Made by a program: the position numbers and the translations under genes | The notes under the pieces: model-generated | The model's input: the letters and a program-made list of their open reading frames with translations, nothing else | Database searches by the model: none | What the model was told of the DNA's origin: nothing | Assembly: GCF_040802235.1 (NCBI RefSeq) | Contig: NC_133166.1 | Span: 116,140,991 to 116,204,990, forward strand | Source of the DNA: Manis javanica | Lineage: Eukaryota > Chordata > Mammalia > Pholidota > Manidae | Reading direction: 5' to 3' | Length of the DNA: 64,000 bases | Part shown: positions 59,719-64,000 of the stretch, one piece after another | Layout: every line of letters begins with the position of its first letter | Numbering within the stretch: position 1 is the stretch's first letter

Positions 59719-62700
59719 GCCTGGCCAGGCAATGCCCGCAGCTCCCCAGCGGCGGCCCTGCCCAGTGACCCAGATGGGAGGCCAGGGCGGAAACGCCCCT
59801 TGCGGTTCGGGTGTGAGGCTCAGCCCTGCTCTGGATCACCGCGTGGCCTCACAGGCGCAGCCGGGGCTGGGGTGCCGGAGGCCAGGGCCCTGGACTCGCC
59901 CAGACCCGGGCTGCTCTCAGCCTCCCAGTAACACGTGCCTCATTCCTGTGCTGCCCAAGCCCGAGGTAAACTGGCTAGCCCATGAGCTGTGACCTTCTGG
60001 CCCCGGCCAGTGATGTCACCCCTCAAAGAGCTCTCAGGGCCTGCACTCTGCTACTGGGTGCTAGCCACCCCCTGGATTCCAGCGACTGCGTCCTCATCTG
60101 CCTTGCACCTCGCCTCCTTTCAAGCGACCCCCCACCAAACGACTTGAGTGGATTTTGTGCCTCAGAATCCTTCGGCGGCTCCCAAAACCTTACGGACAAA
60201 ACCAAACTCCCCCACCTACCGGGCTCTCTCTGCACAGGAACCTTCCTGTCCCTCAGCTTCGGCAGCCCGGCCCTGCCTGAGAACAAGCTGTGTTCTCACT
60301 GTCCTGGGCCCGGAAGCCTTGTCCCCACCGGGGAAAGCGAGCAGTGCCTGCAGCGACCCCGTCATCCCTCTGGCTGAGGCCACTCGCAGTCGCAGGCTGA
60401 GCACTGTCTCCTGGAGTCCTTCCTCCGCTTGTCTCCGGCCCCAGGCAGACTCTGGGGAGGCCAGTCCCACCTGCACGCCATGATCATAGCCTCACCTGTG
60501 CTGGGTCGTAGTTGCTGATTCGCTTCTCAGCTTCCCCCTTACACTGGGAGGTCCTTGAGGTCAGGTCCTACTTTGGATTATTTCTCAGCATGGAGCCCCA
60601 TGCGATGCTCAAGGCGCCCGGGGAAATGCTCGCTAGATGAAGCGCTGATTGCCAATCCAACTTCTCTCCCTCACTCCAACCCGCACACCTGCTTCCTTGG
60701 CTCTTGCCCCCTCCACTGAGAGGTGTGGCTGCCTGGGCCCCTCTTGGGTGCCAGAAATGGGGGTGCCACCTCACGCACTCCCATCCGCATCCCGTGGCAC
60801 TTGTTTACCCATCTCAATTGCTAAGTGGGAATAAAAACTAGCTAAGTGGTGTCATTTAACTGCAATAAAGCTGAGCAGTTTGTACCTACTATTGTCCTGA
60901 CCTGGCCTGAGATTGACCTGGACCCACCTCCTAGTGTTTGGAACACCAGGAATTCCTGCTATTACTGGGGATCCCTACAAACGGCCACAAGATACTCATC
61001 AGTTTCCAGAGGACACAGCCTCAGCTCAGGGACAGTATGGAACTAGTCCCAGGTCACATGACTGGTGTGTCACATCACTTGCCTGGGCGCATTCGAGCCT
61101 CCAACCCCAGTGCCCAGTTGTTCTGCTACCCTGCTCTACCTGGGGCCTGGGACAGTCTCCCATGGGTCACCTAAGTTCAGATTTCAGGGCCAGAGCCGAC
61201 AGCACCAGCCCCTGGGTGTGCTCCTCGGAGCTCTTGTTCACTCTTATTCCTTGGATTGCATGCCAGAGACTGCAGGTGGCACCCACATCATCCCACTTCC
61301 TCCAACACTGGTGTGGCCGCGGGCATGTGGCCGCCGGGCCAGGCTACATTTCCAGACCTCCCTTACAGTTCAGTGGGGCCCATACTTGGGCTTTTGCTAG
61401 AGAAATGTGTGATGCATGCCAACTGCCCATCTCTTGCTTTCAAGGAGATTCCTCTCTGTTGGCTGGAAATGGTGACCCCGGGAGACTCTCTGAGGACACA
61501 GGCCGCACCTTGCTGGCCTGGAAGCTGGCAGACATTGGGAAGTCAGCCCACCTGACCACCCCAGGTCACTGCTTCTGCTGTCTCTCTGTTGCAACAGTTT
61601 ACCCTCCTCCCCTAATGAACACTGCAGGTGAGGGTCTCATGAGTTTCAAGGTCAGGATGGACCCTGTGGGGTCCTAGGAGCAGCCTCAGCAGGTGAGAAA
61701 TGCAGAATCCCAGGCCCCACCTGGGACAGATCAAATCAGAATCTCTGAGGCAGGGGCCCAGAAATCTGTGTTGTACAAAGCTCTCAGGTGACTTTCATGC
61801 ACACGCTGAAGTTTAAGAACCTGTGTTCTGAAGGCTCCTAAAGCAGAAATGTACTGCCCTTTCAGGCTAGGAAAGTTGTGAGTCTGGTGGAAGCGACTTG
61901 AATTCCTACTTCTAGCACCCTCCACTCCAGCACAGATTTAAGAAGCCTATATTCTTGGTTTGGAAAAACAGGGGCAGTCTGAGGTCTGTCTGAGCCCTTC
62001 ACTGCTCTTTCTGTGCTCAGTTTCCTCTGAGATCCCTTCTGGTTGCTCAGTCTGCCAACGCCAGTGGCTGCCCAGCACTGCCTCAGTGCAGGAGGTGATG
62101 GCATAGCTGCTGTGGGAACTCCTGGGGGCAGTCAGAGGCTGGAAGGCAACAGTGTATGTGTGACGGAGGAGGTGGTTCTTATAATTGGGGCAGGAAGGGA
62201 GTAGGAGGCCTATTTAAGAACCACTGGCCCGTGCTTTCATGTTGTCCCCCCTTCCCGTACACTTTTTTTGTGTGGGACTCTTTGATTATAACTGTCTCTC
62301 CTCTAAACTGTGAGCTCCATGAATCAGAGACCTTGTCTATTTTTGTTCACCCTCAAAACTAGCTGGCATACAAAGGTGCACAATAAATAGTTCTGAGCAA
62401 ATGAATAAATGAATAACTGCAAGAAAGAAAACTGGTCTTCCTGACTTCCCCTCTGGTAGGCTGGTGCTCTAGACATTAGGTAGAGCCTTTCTTCTATAAA
62501 GCAACAAGATTCCAGATCCATCATAACAAACATGATTTTAAAACCATCACTTATTTTGCAAGAAGTAAGGGAACTCCCCAAGAACCCCCTTCAAAATAAG
62601 GAAGGGAGTGTATACCAGGATGTTGGAGCTGGGCAGCCCCTGGAACAAATGCTAATGCCAGTACCTTGGAGATTAAAGAACCACACAGAAGACTAGATCT

Positions 62701-64000
62701 TGAGTCCACACACAGTGGGCGAACAAAGCCAAGACTTGTAAATTAAGCCAAGATCCTGGAAAAGGTGAAAGACTGGGTCAGGTAATCTCCACCCACCAGT
62801 AAAGGGAATTTTCAAAGAAACCTGCTTCTCTCCCCTTTGGTGGAAAAAATAAAGAATAAAATCAGCTCCCCTGTGAGCTAGGAACCCTGTGCCACACTTC
62901 AGATCTGCAAGCCTTCTGAGGCAAAATTAATTTATCATGGTTGTAGCGCACCCTCGTGTCTAGTAGGAATAATGACAACCTTTGCTAAAGGCAAGCGCCC
63001 TTAATCAGAATCTTCAGGTTTTCCGGAGATTAACTGCAAGCCATGAAAAAATGCCCAGAACAAAAAATTACCAGACACACAAGGGAAAAAGCTACAATGG
63101 GTTAAAGCATCAGTAGAAACATGAGCAACAGATTTATCCCCCAAGGAGTTCAGATGCTAGATTTATCAGATACAGAAAGTAAAATAATCTTGCATGAAAT
63201 ATTTAAATAGAGAAAAGAATGAGAAGAAACAAGAGAGTATAAAAATGATAATTTATATCTGAAAAAAATCCCCTCGAAACTGTCATGGCTGAAGAGAACT
63301 GGAAGAGAGATGGGAAGAAATTATTCACTGTGCAGTGTAGAAATGTGAGAAGGTGGGGAACTGATCCTTCTACTTTTGGGCTCTGCATCTAGCTCATCAT
63401 AAGACTGACGGTGACGACAAACATAGTAATAATAACTAACGTGGGCCTAGTGTTTAAAATACTGCCTGGCAAGTAGTAAAACATTTTATAAATGTTAATT
63501 TGTTTAATCTTCACAGCTGACTCATGGGTCACTTCCTACCCCTCCCTCTGGCTTGCGACCACCTTAAGAACAGGAACTGCGTCCTCTTCATCTGTGCTGC
63601 CCTGGGACCTTGTATGCCTCCCGAACATACAGGATGCTCATCACAGTCTTGTAAATCAGCTGGAATAATGCACATGATTTATTTGCTGCCCACCACCACC
63701 GCTTTGCATGAAGCGATACCTAGAAAAGTGGATAGACCTGCCTGACTTTGATAGAAAATCAGATCTGCTGGGAAGATCTCTTCGCGCCCCTTCTTCCTTC
63801 ATCCCTCAAGCCCTGTCCATGAGGAGGTCCTGCCGACTGCACTAGCTCCCTAACTTCCTCGGTTTTCCAGCCTCGTCTTTTGCTCCCCAGCTCCCCGTAT
63901 GCTCTTCACACAGCAACCAGAATCAGATTTTTCAAAGCTCAAAACATGCTGTGATCCTTCATTGTCTAAATCTCCCCACTTCAAAACGACCCTTCCTGTT
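59719..64000. other. SLC25A45 3' flank, no gene recognised
   Basis: L2-like pieces lie at about 60,000-60,400, 60,540-60,640, 62,290-62,430 (AACTGTGAGCTCCATGAATC) and 63,545-63,650. L1 5'-region-like text occurs at about 62,930-63,260 (TAGATTTATCAGATACAGAA), and a reverse MIR at about 63,440-63,530. TIGD3, the next human gene, is not reached. The 254-codon ORF at 60,913-61,677 has no recognisable domain. Confidence 0.55.
61690..61835 (+). mobile_element. MER5-type hAT-Charlie DNA transposon remnant
   Basis: TCAAATCAGAATCTCTGAGG, GGGGCCCAGAAATCTGTGTT, CTCTCAGGTGACTTTCATGC and GAAGTTTAAGAACCTGTGTT follow the 3' half of the MER5A consensus up to the terminal repeat. Confidence 0.7.

Noticed and set aside
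59316-59768. 150-codon ORF over the last SLC25A45 exon
   Set aside because: It reads the exon in a wrong frame; the carrier frame with TPLDVIK ends at 59,718.
60913-61677. 254-codon ORF downstream of SLC25A45
   Set aside because: No recognisable domain, no similarity to TIGD3, which is the next human gene, and it borders repeat-derived sequence.

Overview
This is nuclear DNA from a placental mammal, syntenic with human chromosome 11q13.1 in inverted orientation. The evidence is a split-exon FERM-domain gene that translates to FRMD8, a split-exon SLC25 carrier that translates to SLC25A45, and, between FRMD8 and the left edge, the long non-coding RNA NEAT1 with its tRNA-like 3' end. Repeats are old MIR, L2, HAL1-like and L1 copies plus at least one younger L1 tail. 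I saw no Alu and no B1/B2 elements, so a primate or rodent is unlikely, but I cannot name the species.

Layout from left to right: (1) 1-5463 is the 3' flank of NEAT1 (the side facing MALAT1, which is not in the window), with MIR, L2 and L1 remnants. (2) 5464-26367, minus strand, is NEAT1. It has a TATA box and a conserved 5' end near 26.37 kb, a short-isoform poly(A) signal with a UGUA cluster near 22.7-22.8 kb, a repeat-rich middle, a MIR612-like segment, the U-rich/A-rich triple-helix element, and the menRNA tRNA-like structure where RNase P is expected to cut. (3) 26.37-34.84 kb is intergenic: a CpG-rich block upstream of the NEAT1 TATA box, a retroviral LTR, a MaLR-like LTR and nothing recognisable as a gene. 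(4) 34.85-50.4 kb, minus strand, is FRMD8, with ten coding exons that join into an intact 465-residue frame, a 3' UTR with a poly(A) signal, and a CpG-island promoter. (5) 50.5-55.0 kb is the divergent FRMD8/SLC25A45 spacer. (6) 55,080-59,718, plus strand, is SLC25A45: six coding exons with intact splice sites but three frame-breaking indels, so it reads as a unitary pseudogene. (7) 59.7-64 kb is downstream flank with L2, MER5 and L1 remnants.

The most notable points are the apparent loss of SLC25A45 next to a fully intact FRMD8; a nearly identical 286-bp direct repeat inside the NEAT1 short-isoform region; a 69-bp duplicate of FRMD8 exon 4 (with its acceptor region) sitting in intron 6; and a 204-bp L1 tail with a perfect 17-bp target-site duplication inside NEAT1. 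Comparisons with human genes are from memory; no alignment was run.
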